Of a stretch of 64,000 nucleotides of DNA, positions 1-12,620 are shown piece after piece. Positions within the stretch are counted from its first letter, which is position 1. Each line of letters starts with the position of its first letter. A program made the position numbers and the translations under genes. Location of the stretch: NCBI GenBank assembly GCA_026874595.1, contig CM049307.1, forward strand, positions 91,575,830-91,639,829, written 5' to 3'. Origin of the DNA: Sipunculus nudus (taxonomy: Eukaryota; Annelida; Sipuncula; Golfingiida; Sipunculidae). The notes beneath the pieces are model-generated. The model had not been told where the DNA came from and searched no databases. It saw only the letters and a list, made by a program, of their open reading frames with translations.

Positions 1-185
1 AGAAGATATCATTATCTTATACAGTCTATTACGTTAAAATTTTGCAATATATGAATTAATATAATTAAAATAAAGTAATTGTGTGTGTATATATATACAT
101 ATATATATATATATATAATATGAAAAATGTTTTACAAATGTTACATGAAGTAATTTATAAATGTTCATAGCTCCACGACATATAG

Positions 186-187
<2 letters not shown>

Positions 188-231
<44 letters not shown>
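188..231. repeat. (TA)n microsatellite
   Basis: Uninterrupted TA dinucleotides in the first LRP intron of the window. Short peptides rich in YI read from it are artefacts. Confidence 0.9.
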
Positions 232-234
<3 letters not shown>

Positions 235-386
235 TTGTGTGTGATTGTGTATTTATGTATATGTGTATGATGTGTGTATGTATGTATACATATATATATA
301 TGTGTATATGTAAATAGGTTTTTGTTGTAACCACAGTTTTACCCAAAATAAATAATGCACAAATAAAGATCTGTGTAAAATTACAG

Positions 387-758
387 ATTGTGACAACAGA
401 AAATGTGAACATTTCTGTGTCAACAATGGGAGAACGGAACAAGCAAAGTGCCAGTGTGCCCAGGGGTATACCCTCGGCTTGGACGGAATCAGTTGTAGAA
501 TCGCCAAGCCAACTTATGTCTTCGCAACGGGGGACAAGGTCCAGATAGCCGAGGCCAATATATCCGATTCGCTCAACCTCCCGGTCTCACTAAAAGTCCG
601 AGATATAGCGACAAACATGCAAGATGTACGCTCTATAGCCGCCAGTTACCCCTCGGGTCACGTGTTTTACAATGATCTTAATGAAGACGTGTTGTACCGG
701 TCAAACCAAGATGGCGGGTCGCTGATGAAAATAAGCGTCAACACAAGAAACGTTCTAG
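387..758 (+). CDS. LRP-like exon: EGF module and start of propeller 1
   Basis: Acceptor ttacag ends at 386; donor gtacag starts at 759. Codons start after two bases completing the previous exon. Six cysteines in EGF spacing (C-x4-C-x3-C-x10-C-x-C-x13-C) are followed by the first propeller strands (SYPSGHVFYNDLNEDVLYRS). Confidence 0.85.
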
Positions 759-3700
759 GTACAGAATCGATTACTTAATGTATTAATTAACTTATTATTT
801 TCTGAAAATATATTACATTTTGATTAAATATGAGCTTTCCGGATGAAAGTCAAATTCTAAATTCAAGAAAGGCGCATGATCCCATGTTAAAACTAAAATT
901 GTGTTATTTTAAAAATTTCCCATGACTCAGTAGGCTTGGTTATAAATATCATTGCACACAGGAAATAAATTATATCCGGTTCAAATTAAATCCAGTCTAA
1001 ACTTTTATTTTATGTGTAAATATCGGATGTTAGCTACATTGCTTTCCCCGTAAGTAAACATATATTTCATTCCGTAATTGTCTACATATATCTCATAATA
1101 TCCGTTCAGATCTCGAAATATATTGCACAACATGGAAACCTCAATTAACATAATACTTTGTCCATGTAGTTGCTTATATATACTACGTATTTTCACCATC
1201 TTTCATACAACTTTTATATCCTTTTATCGTCGCTCTTTTACAGGAATGGCGACAGACTGGCTAATGTCCCGGCTATATTGGACTGACGCGGATCTAGGTC
1301 ACGTGATGGTTTCCCAGCTGGACGGTCGTTACCATAGCATCCTTTTGGAAGGCCTGTCTCAACCTGGGGCTATCGCTGTTGACGCTTATAGGCAGTACGT
1401 AACTTAAAATCATAAATTTTCTGTTTTATCAAACTAATACACATGATTGTAAACTCAGTCTGACTCATATGGAAAATGATTTTAGGAAAAAAACAAGTGT
1501 ACCGTGCTCATACCTGCTAAAGTAATTGCCCTTAAATTATGTTTTTTAGGCCAAAAAAGGTTGGGTTCTCAGGCACCACCCTCGTCAATTAAACCCTTCC
1601 CCCCCCCCCCCCCCCCCCGCCACCAGGACACTTCTTTCAAGAAAATAAAATAATACAATTTTGAATTGTAAGAATTCCTTTGTTATGTAGTGCTTTAACT
1701 GTTTAGCAAAAAAATCTGTTATTTTTATCATGCTTTCCCCAGATCATTTGACATTTTTATCGAAACATACCAAAAATTGTAAAATAAAAAAATGGCCCGC
1801 AATCACTGATTTCTGAAAAAAAAACTTTGTTGGCCTTATCATGTTTATTTTATTGGCCTAATAGCACCCTGTCAGTGTTATTGAAACCTATTAGTAACTT
1901 ATCTTGATATCTTGAAAACAGCAAACAAGCAGGTGTAAAACGGGTAAAAATGAAACTCACCAACAATCTATAGAAACTTCGTGTCATGCATCATATTATC
2001 AAATGTCACAAATTTAACTGACTCCTATTCTTTCATAAAAAGGAAAAGCTAAATGGCAAAATAAAAGACGAGGTCTATAACCTGTTCACAGAACAAACAT
2101 ACAACGGAGTGTGAAACCTTAAATTTAGAATTACATTCACATAACGTTACTTATAACATCACCAATATTGTTTGTGTCCAGGAAACTATACTTGGTGGTT
2201 GGGGATGCCATCTTAAAGAGTGATCTTGACGGTAGTGAGAGCCAGGAATTGGTGGATATAACAGGTCAAACTGTCAACGGCCTCGTTGTGGATGTTCGGA
2301 ATGGGAGGTTAGTAATCAATTTTTATCATTTCTAGCTCTAAATATTTTGCCATCTTGGGATGTGACATATTTGAACCTATATTTGTCATTAATTTCCCTA
2401 TATTAAATCTTTGTTAGACGTGTATTACACCATGTCATGTTATTCGCTATTTTAACTTGATTAAGATCCCAAGATGCAGTTCAGTCTGCAATAGCCAATC
2501 AAATCACGTCAGATGTTCTTATTGTCACTTCTGTAAAAAAAATTGCACACGTCACATGTAATAATAAAAATACCGTACATACAGTGCCAGGTATTATGGT
2601 AAAGTTTTTTTCCCATCCTTTTTTATAGTCGGGGCATAGATAAATTACACATATAAGTCATTCAATCATGTATATGTTGACCTCTATTCACGGTCATATT
2701 GCTTCCACAGTCTGTACTGGACAGACGATCAAAGCAGACAGGTCTACCGATCTGGACTGGACGGAAGTAACATCAAAGCTATCCATTCCTCTCTCTCAGC
2801 TGGCTTGTATGACGTCACCGTCTACCAGGTAAGCTAATTGGCATTCCTGAAAAGGATTTTCACCTGTTTTTTTTTTCAATATCTTCAATAGAAGCATTTT
2901 TACAGAATATGAACTGCTGGGAGTTTGAAGGTGTTTTTGTATAAATAAAAGTTCAATGTATGCGGAAAACCACTCGGTTTTGTTCAGTGTCATCCGTAAA
3001 TGTTAAAAATGTCCCATTGGCGTATCTGCGTATGTGGTTATATGCGTAAAAATATCGCTTATATGATTTTGTATCTGTGGTTGTTCCATGTCAGCTTATG
3101 TGCGTCAAAATCGCCAGCGGTGTGTTTTTTTTTTACGCAGAGTATTTGCGTGAAATCATGTATTCATGGTAAAAGACGTCACTCCAGTATATGTTTTTGG
3201 GAAGCCCTGTCAGTTTCACTTTGCTTGTATTCATACTTCTGCCAGCTCACACATGTACGCATAGACGTGTTAATGGATACAAATAATTGCATAACGGTCA
3301 CCCGGGAAAAAATAAATAACATATGCTATGAACAAATAAAAGTGATGACGAACATTGTATATCAAACTTTTTTTCAAAGTGATCGCATTTTTTAATATAT
3401 TTTTTTAGGGATATAGTACATGGACGACGGATTCCGGCCTGAAGTTTGCACACATGGATTCTGGTTTGAAAATCAACGGCTCCGGTTCCCCAACAGGACT
3501 CCAAAGTACCGGAAACCGCCTTTATGACGTCATTTTATTCAACGTGTACGCTCAACCGGAAGTAGCAGGTAAATAACGTTTCCGTGTTTTTTAATAAACC
3601 CGTGTTATGAGGTTTCAAATAATAATAGAGTAATATAAATTCATTATTACAACCGATTTGTCAATTAAAATTAATCATTTTTAATTCCAATAAAAATTAC

Positions 3701-4370
3701 TATATTTTGGAAAATATGATTTTATGAAGCACATTTAAATAATAATACCTCAGAAAAACTGAACAACATACGTGGCAGCCCAATGCAGACGACACTTAAC
3801 TTTGAAGAGCAGATATGGATAAATCCTTTTAAGATTAACATAACACATTAAAAGCTAGAAATCTGCATTTTGATGGATGGAAACCATCGCCATGTAGGAG
3901 TAGGTCCTATTATGGGATGTTCCCAAAACCATTTTGCATTCACTTATTAGGCCCATATTTCACAATAATACGTCAGTTGAAGCGTATTAAATGCCACAGA
4001 TTATTTTGTATCCCACATTTATTGAAATGTTATCATTTTCTCTCTTCTTAGTTGGCGGAAGTTCGTGTTATACAAGCAATGGCGGTTGCGCCCAGCATTG
4101 TTATCCCCGCCAGAGCGGTCATGTATGTGGTTGCGCTATTGGCTTCAAACTCGATGCGGACAAGAAAACATGTATTTCAGGTGAGCATAGTTCATTTACA
4201 CTTCGTTAAACATAAATAAAGGAATCATGACTTATTATTTCTCCGCCAGGTGGCAAGATGTATTGTTATTAAATAATGTTAAAAGTTCTAAGCAGGTTTT
4301 AAGTAAATGGTTGTGGATTTTTATGTTAACACCCAACAGAACAATTCGTTAAAGTTTATAGGTAATCTGA

Positions 4371-4409
<39 letters not shown>

Positions 4410-4802
4410 AAGGCTTGCTTTTCATTTAAACATACGGTATTTTTATTTTTTCTTCATGGAGGCCCAGAATATTTTAATAGAATGGAGTTGTTAAAAAACA
4501 TATCCGATGACCCAGAGCAGTTTGATTGGAATCTTGGCGGAGGTCGCTGTGGTCTCTTACCACTTTCTTGTTGTATACTAGAATATCATATTCTGTGGGA
4601 AACTCGTAAGAATGGTAAAGAAACAAGAAAGAGAGCCTATGCAGATATGTACTCGATACAATTATTGACGTTAATTTGAAATCAACTCACTGCACACATA
4701 TAATATATTGTCTTACATACACTATGCATACATTAATTTTTATATTTATGTGATGTGAGTTTATGTGATGTTTATGTCACTTGATATGGACACTAATACG
4801 TC

Positions 4803-4873
<71 letters not shown>

Positions 4874-7800
4874 ATCCATTTTATTGAATGTTAAAACCAT
4901 TTATATATATATATTAAAATTTTTACGATGACATCACGTGCGCCATCTGTCGAGTAGTTAAAGTACTATATAAGAATTTCAAATTATTTTTATTTTTGTA
5001 GATACCTCTGCGACTACGGATTATTTGCTTTTCGTGGATCCTTATCATCGCCAAATTTACAAACAAGAATTCTTGTCCGGGGAACCCCAAGGTCTAAAGC
5101 TGGCGGGCATGGAGAGACCCACTAGTGTTGATTATCTAATGAGTGAGGAAACGTTCTACTGGATTGAAGCCGAAGCCAATACCATTAGATACAGCAAACT
5201 GGGGGATACATCCTACGGCGAGATTAATTTAGCACAAGGTACGTGCATTTAGGTTAAATGCATCCTTCCTGTCCAAAATCTACTTGAATATACACATTTA
5301 TTTTCCAATTATGTTTGAAAAAAAAGACATGAAACGTTGTGTTTTCTACTTGAAATATGATGCTGTCATTATTAAACCCTTTGCTTTCTCCTGTGCAAAA
5401 GTGGAAATGAACGTCCACCTGGTACAATCAGTGGCATGAAACAAATAAAGGGCACGCTACATGTTGTCCGATCCGTGAATATCACAAATAAATAATTTCA
5501 ATGTTTCAATTGGTATTTCACAGCCTTGTAGGTTCATGTTTTTTCTCATGTATGGAATCGGCCAAAAATCTGTAAAACAGCTGAAATGGTGTTAGTAGGC
5601 TAAATCAATGCGCAGGGGGAGTATTTTGTATTCAGTCGAAATGAACTGATAACAAGAGATAATGCATATATTATTTCAAATGCTCATGTACCTGTAAAAA
5701 TTAACTAATCTTCACAGCTTTGTGTGATTGTGTCATGCCTAATGCGCTAGGTTTGTTTCTTCAAGATTCTTGGTACGCGTCCTGTTTGGACCATTTGGAC
5801 CCTTGGTTAAGCACTTTACAACAAAGTTATGCTCTAACCACCAAATGAGCGGACAAATGTGGGACGAAAAATCGTTTCCCGTTTGTCATTGATGCACGGA
5901 TTATACTCTCTCGTAATACTATATATTCACAAGCAGAAAAAATGCTATGAACACAATGTCAAAGAACATAAACCCCCTCCTCCCAATTCTCTACTTTAAG
6001 AATAATATGCACAAACTTCACATATAATAAAGAATTTTCTTTGAGTCTGACGCTTCGCCATCTATCGGCGGAGCGGTGAACTACTGGAAGGGCTCTTGGA
6101 ACACGAGTAAACTTCGACATGACAATCAGCGTGGCACCAATAATCCACCAGTGTAATATTTGTGTTTCCTTTATTAATAAAGAAACCATATCCACCCCTC
6201 AATAAAATGATAAAAAACATGTGTCATCAGCAGATGATCGTAAGAATCTTGCGATAAAAAATGTGTTAAGCAGCTCATATAATATTAATTTACAAACATG
6301 TATTATTACATCGGCTGTTAAACTGTCTAGTGTTTATATTAACATAAACATTCTTTATCACGCAGGAGCTAACCCCGTGACACTAGTTGTTGACCCAAGA
6401 CGCAACCGGGTTGTTTTTACTGATGCGGGGCGCAGGACTATTTCGTTTGCAACACTCGACGACAGCAACCGTGTGGATGACATCATTTCCGACGTGACGA
6501 ACCCGCACGGACTGGCAGTCGATTTGAACAACGGGTGAGTAACAGCACATGGATTAAGGTGGCATTCCATATGTGCGCATGCGCATCTCCTGGAGTAATT
6601 CCATTTATCCAACATTATCGAATCCTAGTAAATTACAATTGAATATATGTTAACCTATGATAGGTGCACACGGTTTATTTTTACAGTCAGATCATATGAT
6701 CTGCTGGTCGGTTCGTATGTTAGTGTGTATCTTGATAGATTAAGACGATCTTTCTTGTGGTATGTACACTGGAAAGCCCGCAGAAATCCAAATACAGTGG
6801 AAACAGTCTGATAGACCACCTGTCTAGTAAGACCACTGAACCGAGCGTTTCCACATAGGTTATAACTAACCTCTCTTATAAGACCACCTGTGAATTAAGA
6901 CCACCTATCTTTTAAGACCAATTGTCTATTGCGACGATCCTTGGATAAACCAAACGCATTCCCATGGGTTATAACTGACCTTTTTATATTAATTATAACT
7001 GCCTCTCTAATAAGATCACCTGTGAATTAAGACCACTTGTTGCCAGTCCCACGTGGTCTTATAACACAGGTTTCACTGTATATTATTGATTTTGCAATTT
7101 ATCGAAGGTTTTCGATTACAATGACCGTTTCGTTTATCTATCCCACAGAACCATCTACTGGTCAGAAACGGGTCCTATGAATCCCAGAATCGTCAAAGCA
7201 TCGTCCGAAGGAGACAGGAAAAAGGTCATTCTTGATAAAGATCTAGGAAGTCCTGAAGGAATCTCTCTTAATATGGACGGTAAGCATGTAGCCTTTAGCT
7301 GAATATAATACCACTGTGTTAAAATAGCCAGCCATATACATATTCATAGTGTTTATTAAACATGTTAAAAAAACATACATCACAATACTTTAAATATGCA
7401 ATAAAACCAGCCTTGACCCGTCTTTTCAGTTTCAGTTGCATGCATGTAATGTAGCAATAATTCTTTCACACCCTTGACCAAACTTCTATGGCCTAGGAGA
7501 AATGTCGGGTATCGTGAGTTCGAATCTCAGCCGTGGAAGCGGTGAGATTTTGCCGGTCGTATTTCACACAAAAACAAGTGCACCTTTCGAGGAATCCTCT
7601 CTTTTAGTCAAAGCACGGTGAACGGTACACCTTGCGGACATCAGGATTATCATTTTACCACCCTTTCACATAATCCGAAATAAAAAGGGGATTCTGCGGT
7701 TTTACATAGTACAAAGTTAAGACAGAATTGAAAAAAAGGAGGCGGTTACCTACACAAAAATCAATAAAACAATCATTGACAATTCATACACCAAATCTTC

Positions 7801-9771
7801 AAATAAATATTTTTGTTTATAAATAAGTAAGTAAAGGAATACCCTTACCTTGTTCTGGTGACTCTGATCTTTCGGCGAAATCTGATTGGTTTGTCACGAA
7901 AATGACATTTTGGGAGGGTTTAATTGTGAACGCTTTGACCTATATAAATTTAGTTGCTCCAACACAGGAAATATATGTATAATCATCCATGTGCGTTTAT
8001 ATTTTGTAGGAGACATGTTGTTTATCGCTGACCGAGGGGAGCGACAGATTTTAAGCGTGAACATTACCGACGATACGAGGGGTGTGGTCTACAGGAACGG
8101 AAGCCTCGAGATTCACGCTGTAACAACAATCGGAAATGACGTGTACTTCACCACATGGAATGAAAAGTGAGCATTCTATAATATTAAAATCAGTAATAAG
8201 CAATATGCCCCATACATCACTGAACTACAGTTTCATTTGACTAGGGATCAAACTAGACAGTATATCATATTGCTTCACTCACATTTCCAACGGTATATCA
8301 TTTAAGATGAACATATCAATTTATAAATGTATAAATTTCATAAATTATGATTATATATTGCTTTTTCAGGGGATTTTACAAGGTGGTCGACGGGACAACC
8401 CCCGATAAAGAGTTGATAGGAAAATATGTCTTTGCCCGTCTTTTTGACCTCAAGGCAATCACACAAGATCATAACATTCCAGGTGGGTATGATAAGAATA
8501 GGCCGACATATTTTCCCCATAAATAAAACTTTCTTTCATAGAGCTAATAATGACACTAAATAATGCGTGGTAATTAGGATAAACGTTTACCATTGAAATA
8601 TCGTTTACAGTTAAAATAAGACAATGATCAATTTTTATGTATAAAAAAAATTGGTAATTAGGAATATACTTTCTATGTTATTCTTTGAAAGTAATTACCA
8701 CTGCACATAATGATATTCTAATCTTTTCTGATGACGCGGAATTTTCTTAATATCCTTACAAAATGTAATCAACCTATATTATTAAACATACGTGTAGGTG
8801 ATTTTAATCTCAAACTATGTAAATTGTAGTTTTGTTTTCCTGTATTCGCAGTTTTGGTCACGACGTCTGTCGACGACCTGATACCTTTCATCGCCGGAGG
8901 TGCCGGAGCCTTCCTGTTTCTACTTCTAGCTCTGCTACTGCTTGCGTTCTGCCTGCGTAGGAGAGAGAAACCCAAAACGGCTGGAGCCGCCGCGGGAGCA
9001 GAAAATGGAAACGCGGGTGACTTCATTGGCGACGAGGATTTCAACGAGCACACGTATGCTAATTTTAACAATGAAGGTTTACCATACACAGCCCCACCTG
9101 CAGCAAACGGTCACGCAACTCCGGCTACTGAGCATATGTACGGAAGTCCACCATCTCCAACCCCACCGCCAGCGGCTATAACTTCACCGAATGGTGCTGT
9201 AAATCCATCAGGGGCACCGACGACCGGTCAAGAAAATGCGGCTCTCACTGCTGAACAGCAGGCAGCTCTGGCTGCAGTTGGTGCTGCGCCTGCGATAACA
9301 GCTACTGTCGTGCAAAGGAAGAAGAAGAATTTGTTTTCGAAAAAGAGCAAGAAAGGCACCACCAAATTCTCTGAACTCAATGAAAACCGCTACTCGAAAC
9401 GGGCTTCAAAAGGCAATGATGATTTCGCGATCCCGCAAGATCAGAAAGTGGCAACGAAAATTCAGCGTGCTGTAGGTAGACTGCGGAAGCGAATTAATTC
9501 CTTCCGGTGGAGTGGTTATGACCAGGATCAAACGAAACCACCCGAGGATAACAACGAACCGGAAGTTCAAGTAGAGGACGCGCCACCTATGAAACTTGTA
9601 GGAGAGGAAACAAAGAAAGCCACCGGAAACAAACCACCCTATGTGTACATTCCTCCTAAGCTGCACTCCATGCCACAAGGTTTTAAACCTGCTTCCCGGG
9701 GCGTTCCCACCGCGGTCAAAGCAACATGGGGCAAAGGAAAAGGAAGCAAATTTGTCAAATCAGAGTCGTAG
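387..9771 (+). CDS. LDL-receptor-related (LRP-like) type I membrane protein, 3' part, 12 exons
   Basis: Exons 387-758, 1244-1394, 2182-2307, 2711-2828, 3409-3568, 4052-4180, 5002-5238, 6366-6534, 7149-7279, 8010-8166, 8370-8482 and 8852-9771 join in one open frame of 926 codons; all phases match and all introns are GT-AG. The 5' end lies before the window. Order: six-Cys EGF module, YWTD-type beta-propeller (RLYWTDADLG, SLYWTDDQSR), second six-Cys EGF (CYTSNGGCAQHC), second propeller (TFYWIEAEAN, TIYWSETGPM, MLFIADRGER), one hydrophobic helix (8878-8955) followed by RRR, then a tail of about 270 residues. LRP family members bind extracellular ligands and usually are endocytosed. Odd points: no EGF module between the last propeller and the membrane, no NPxY in the tail, and an IQ-like motif there. 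Ligand unknown. An LRP1/2/4-like paralogue cannot be named from this part alone. Confidence 0.88.
1244..1394 (+). CDS. LRP-like exon: YWTD repeat
   Basis: Acceptor ctcttttacag; donor gtacgt. Encodes ATDWLMSRLYWTDADLGHV, a canonical LDL-receptor class B repeat, then GAIAVDAYRQ at the end of the blade. Confidence 0.87.
1599..1618 (+). repeat. Poly-C tract
   Basis: A near-pure run of C in the LRP intron; other C or G runs occur near 26451-26466, 42609-42639, 43558-43570, 58199-58210 and 58988-59006. Confidence 0.8.
2182..2307 (+). CDS. LRP-like exon: propeller 1 blade
   Basis: Acceptor tttgtgtccag; donor gttagt. Encodes QKLYLVVGDAILKSDLDGS, a degenerate class B repeat, ending GLVVDVRNG. Confidence 0.83.
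2711..2828 (+). CDS. LRP-like exon: YWTD repeat
   Basis: Acceptor ttgcttccacag; donor gtaagc. Encodes SLYWTDDQSRQVYRSGLDGS, a textbook class B repeat, ending in phase 0. Confidence 0.87.
3409..3568 (+). CDS. LRP-like exon: end of propeller 1
   Basis: Acceptor tttttttag; donor gtaaat. Starts GYSTWTTDSGLKFAHMDSG and ends LFNVYAQPEVAG, the usual closing strand before an EGF module (compare I.V.H...QP in LRPs). Confidence 0.82.
4052..4180 (+). CDS. LRP-like exon: second EGF module
   Basis: Acceptor ctcttcttag; donor gtgagc. Six cysteines: CYTSNGGCAQHCYP, then CGC and a final TC, the pattern of LRP EGF modules that follow a propeller. Confidence 0.88.
4374..4407. repeat. (TA)n microsatellite
   Basis: Pure TA run in the intron after the second EGF exon. 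Confidence 0.9.
4804..4871. repeat. Compound (TA)n(TG)n microsatellite
   Basis: TA run to about 4829, then TG run, in an LRP intron. Confidence 0.9.
5002..5238 (+). CDS. LRP-like exon: start of propeller 2
   Basis: Acceptor tttttgtag; donor gtacgt. Encodes LLFVDPYHRQIYKQEF and then TFYWIEAEANTIRYSKL, a variant of the YWTD strand. Confidence 0.84.
6366..6534 (+). CDS. LRP-like exon: propeller 2 blade
   Basis: Acceptor ctttatcacgcag; donor gtgagt. Encodes VVDPRRNRVVFTDAGRRTI (FTDAG replaces YWTD) and ends PHGLAVDLNNG. Confidence 0.86.
6793..7080. mobile_element. MITE with TA target-site duplication
   Basis: A 284-bp segment (6795-7078) begins CAGTGGAAAC and ends GTTTCACTG and is flanked by TA on both sides. 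Its ends are imperfect inverted repeats; both include GACCAC about 25 bp in. TA duplication and these ends fit a Tc1/mariner or pogo-type non-autonomous element. It sits in the intron between 6534 and 7149. Confidence 0.6.
7149..7279 (+). CDS. LRP-like exon: YWSE repeat
   Basis: Acceptor ctatcccacag; donor gtaagc. Encodes TIYWSETGPMNPRIVKAS and SPEGISLNMDG. Confidence 0.86.
7485..7660 (+). repeat. Possible tRNA-derived SINE
   Basis: A tRNA-like B box (gagttcgaatctc, about 7518-7530) follows a degenerate A-box-like stretch, then a body with no coding potential. Sits in an LRP intron. No second copy in the window, so the call rests on the promoter box alone. Confidence 0.4.
8010..8166 (+). CDS. 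LRP-like exon: propeller 2 blade
   Basis: Acceptor atattttgtag; donor gtgagc. Encodes DMLFIADRGERQILSVNI and NDVYFTTWNEK, two degenerate class B strands. Confidence 0.85.
8370..8482 (+). CDS. LRP-like exon: last propeller strands
   Basis: Acceptor gctttttcag; donor gtgggt. Encodes GFYKVVDGTTPDKELIGK and the closing LFDLKAITQDHNIP. No EGF cysteines follow; the next exon goes straight to the membrane. Confidence 0.83.
8852..9771 (+). CDS. LRP-like last exon: transmembrane helix and cytoplasmic tail
   Basis: Acceptor tgtattcgcag; stop TAG at 9769-9771. The helix spans 8878-8955 (IAGGAGAFLFLLLALLLLAF), followed by RRREK as stop-transfer. The tail is Ala/Pro rich, then strongly basic (QRKKKNLFSKKSKKG), then KIQRAVGRLRKRINSFRW at 9457-9510, which resembles a calmodulin-binding IQ motif, then YVYIPP near the end. 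No NPxY endocytosis motif is visible. Confidence 0.86.
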
Positions 9772-12481
9772 CGCTCTGGAAAGAAGAAAAAATGTGTTTC
9801 AATATCGGGGTCCGCCTAGTCTGCAAGATTCACTGATGGAACGTTTGTGATACTTTCGCCCTGTGGTTTATGACTGAAAACTTGAGAGAAATTATTTCGA
9901 ACACTGCATACAGAACTCTTCCTCTATTTGATCTAATAGAGATCTCCGATAGAGGTCGCTCCACGATGCCTTTGTTTATTCTCTCTCATAAATGTGTACC
10001 ACTCTTACACATTGAACAATTTTATCTAAAATTTGAAAATACGATATGCTTATTTTTCATTCCTAAAATTGTTTTGAATTACTATTTAACATTTTTACAT
10101 TGTAATAGTACAAGTCTGAATTTCAGTTCCTTATACAGGTGCGATTATAGCCAGGAAAATATACAAACAACCTTGCCATATTTCAAAAACTAATGTGTCT
10201 GTAAATTTAAACAATACACATCGTGAAAGAGTTTAAGAAAGCTTGTTGGAGAAAAAATGTTGGAATTGCAGTAGCTTGCAGTGTAACTGTGTTTACGGTA
10301 ATAATGTTTGACAGTAAGAATGTTTACAGTACCGCTTGTTGAGACAGCATGTTTCGCATTGAACCTGTCACACGGGAAGTAGTAGCGGACACTCTAAGTC
10401 AGCCAATACTTAGATTAACGGAAGTGCCGTTCGTAACGTGCGTCATGTTCTATTTAAATTTGGCCACATGATGATGCTGTGTAATGCCTACTGGTAGAGG
10501 GGCTATTCTATATTCGTGCGTATTGCAGAGCTTCAATTAGGTAATTTCTTCACAGTTGATCATAGCTATCTGGACGAAATTATTCCTTACATTAGATGTA
10601 AACAAGCAAATTTGTATACGGTGCTAAACAATGCCATTTTGCACAATTGTTTGAACAGTGGGGTTTTTAATTACATTGTGCATATTCGTCGGAAATCTAA
10701 GCAACATGTTGCTTAACTGGTAGAAGCGACGTTAAATATTACCCAGGATACATAGCTGTGTATTTTACAGATTCTGCTTCATTTTAGCCTTTAAAGTTTA
10801 TTACACATTTTGTCACAATGGGCATTTTAAGTTATGATTTTATCTGAAGGTTTTATCTTGGATTGAACGATCCAGTAAAATTGGGCTTCATCATTGCACT
10901 AGATCATGAAGGCAATTTTGTCAACAATTTTGATTCGAAAAAAAAGACGTTCAAGTATACGGATTGCATGCGTATATATACATATGTTTATGTAAATATT
11001 ATGTCTTACAAGAATATGATATTACATTAACAATGCTTTGCTGTGATATGATAGTTATAGTTACTATTTTAGGTTATTCTCTTAATTAAATGCCATAATT
11101 CATCTGAGGCCATATGAGTCTTATCGTTTTCCTAAGTGCAATTTGAAAACACTATTTTAGTAGCTATTGTAAATTTAGCGTTGCGCGTATTGGCTGCAAG
11201 CATTTTAGGAGCAAACAATTTATGGAATACAAAATCATCTTTTCAACAGATCGCCTGTATATAACCAGTACTCTACATACTGTTATTTATTATCGAGTGT
11301 ATATATATCATTTTTGTTGATGTACAGTGGTATTTTTATTAAAATATATATACTTTTATATACATATTACTTTGTTCCTACTAATTATACATGATAAGTC
11401 ACTCTACTCCCACCACAAGTTAGGGAATGGTTGTATCTTTGATGAATTGCGTGTTTTGTCTCCAATTCAATATTACCTTGCTTATTCTTGGTGTATGGGT
11501 TAGGTTATATTCAAACTTTAAAGCATGCCCTTTTTCATATATAACTAGAATAACACTCATGGAGCGCTGACCTCCGCCTAGGCAGCTTATAACTTTATAT
11601 GGTTTGTCAGAAATGCAGCATTTTTCCTTTTAAAAAATTCCTGATTCCAGATGGTGATCCGGATCATCCAAAACATTTATCAATATTCCTTTGTGTCATT
11701 GTCGAGCTATCATGATATTTTCACTTCTTGAGTAATGTTGCTAATCGATCGAAAGACAGACCAACAGACAAACCAACGCTCGCAAAACAAAACCCCCGCA
11801 GCTTTGCAGACGTAACAAATGAGACTCTGCCCAGGCCCCAGACATAAAGGTGTTGGGCTTGCCCCGCCCCCTCCCCCTACCCCGCCCACAACAAAACAAA
11901 TAAAGAGAAAACCCGTGAAATATAGTAAAAAAATCTAACTAAATAATGAGTGGAGTTCGTGTGATACCGGGCATCCTCCTTTTTTGCCCTTGGCTCATTT
12001 GCGACACACCTCTCCAAAAATGTCTGTGAAATCCGTCAAGATATTTATGTATCTTGTATATACCAAGTACACAAAAATAAACGTACGTACAGAGAGACAG
12101 TGGTGCTCATGGGCGATAACCTCATACCAAATTTTATTATAATTTTTTTATGTAAATACCATATATAAACGAATATTGATTAAATCATTAATAGCAACAA
12201 TTACAATAATATTGATTAGAATACTTAGACGGATATATATACGCCACCACCCATACTAATACTACTTCTACTTTTAATAATAATAACAATAATAATCTTC
12301 ATCATCATCATGTAAAAGGTATTCCTACATCATATATCCGCTGACATCGTATGAAAATACACTCATAAAATATCAGATAAAAGGTATCCGACACTCAAAC
12401 TCCGGAAATACTTCCTTACATAGATACACATACAGAAACATGAACAGATGTTTACTGATGAAGTCGCTGAGTCAGCAATTA
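9772..12481. other. 3' UTR and intergenic DNA without recognised genes
   Basis: Downstream of the LRP stop. No canonical AATAAA is seen close to the stop; the first is at 11899-11904, with ATTAAA variants earlier (near 11084 and 11337), so the UTR may be long. The short open frames here look like chance. Confidence 0.6.
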
Positions 12482-12487
12482 TTTATT
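12482..12487 (-). terminator. Polyadenylation signal of paralogue A
   Basis: AATAAA on the minus strand only four bases after the stop codon, which implies a very short 3' UTR. Confidence 0.6.
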
Positions 12488-12491
12488 AAGT

Positions 12492-12620
12492 CTAGTTCCC
12501 TCCCGGAGGACTGCGGTCAGTAGCGCAGGAGATTTTCCCGATTGAGGACTCGTAATCGGCGTCCGTCCAGCCATCCTCAGTGTAGATGACCCCGCCCCGC
12601 GTACTGTAGTCAATAGTGCT
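12492..12620 (-). CDS. Paralogue A exon 4 and stop
   Basis: Acceptor tattaccag; stop TAG at 12494-12492. Encodes GGVIYTEDGWTDADYESS and KISCATDRS. Confidence 0.85.
   Translation of the reverse strand, partial: STIDYSTRGGVIYTEDGWTDADYESSIGKISCATDRSPPGGN

Noticed and set aside
3000-3395. 131-codon plus-strand frame
   Set aside because: Lies in an intron of the LRP-like gene between two well-supported exons; cysteine and phenylalanine content reflects T-rich sequence.
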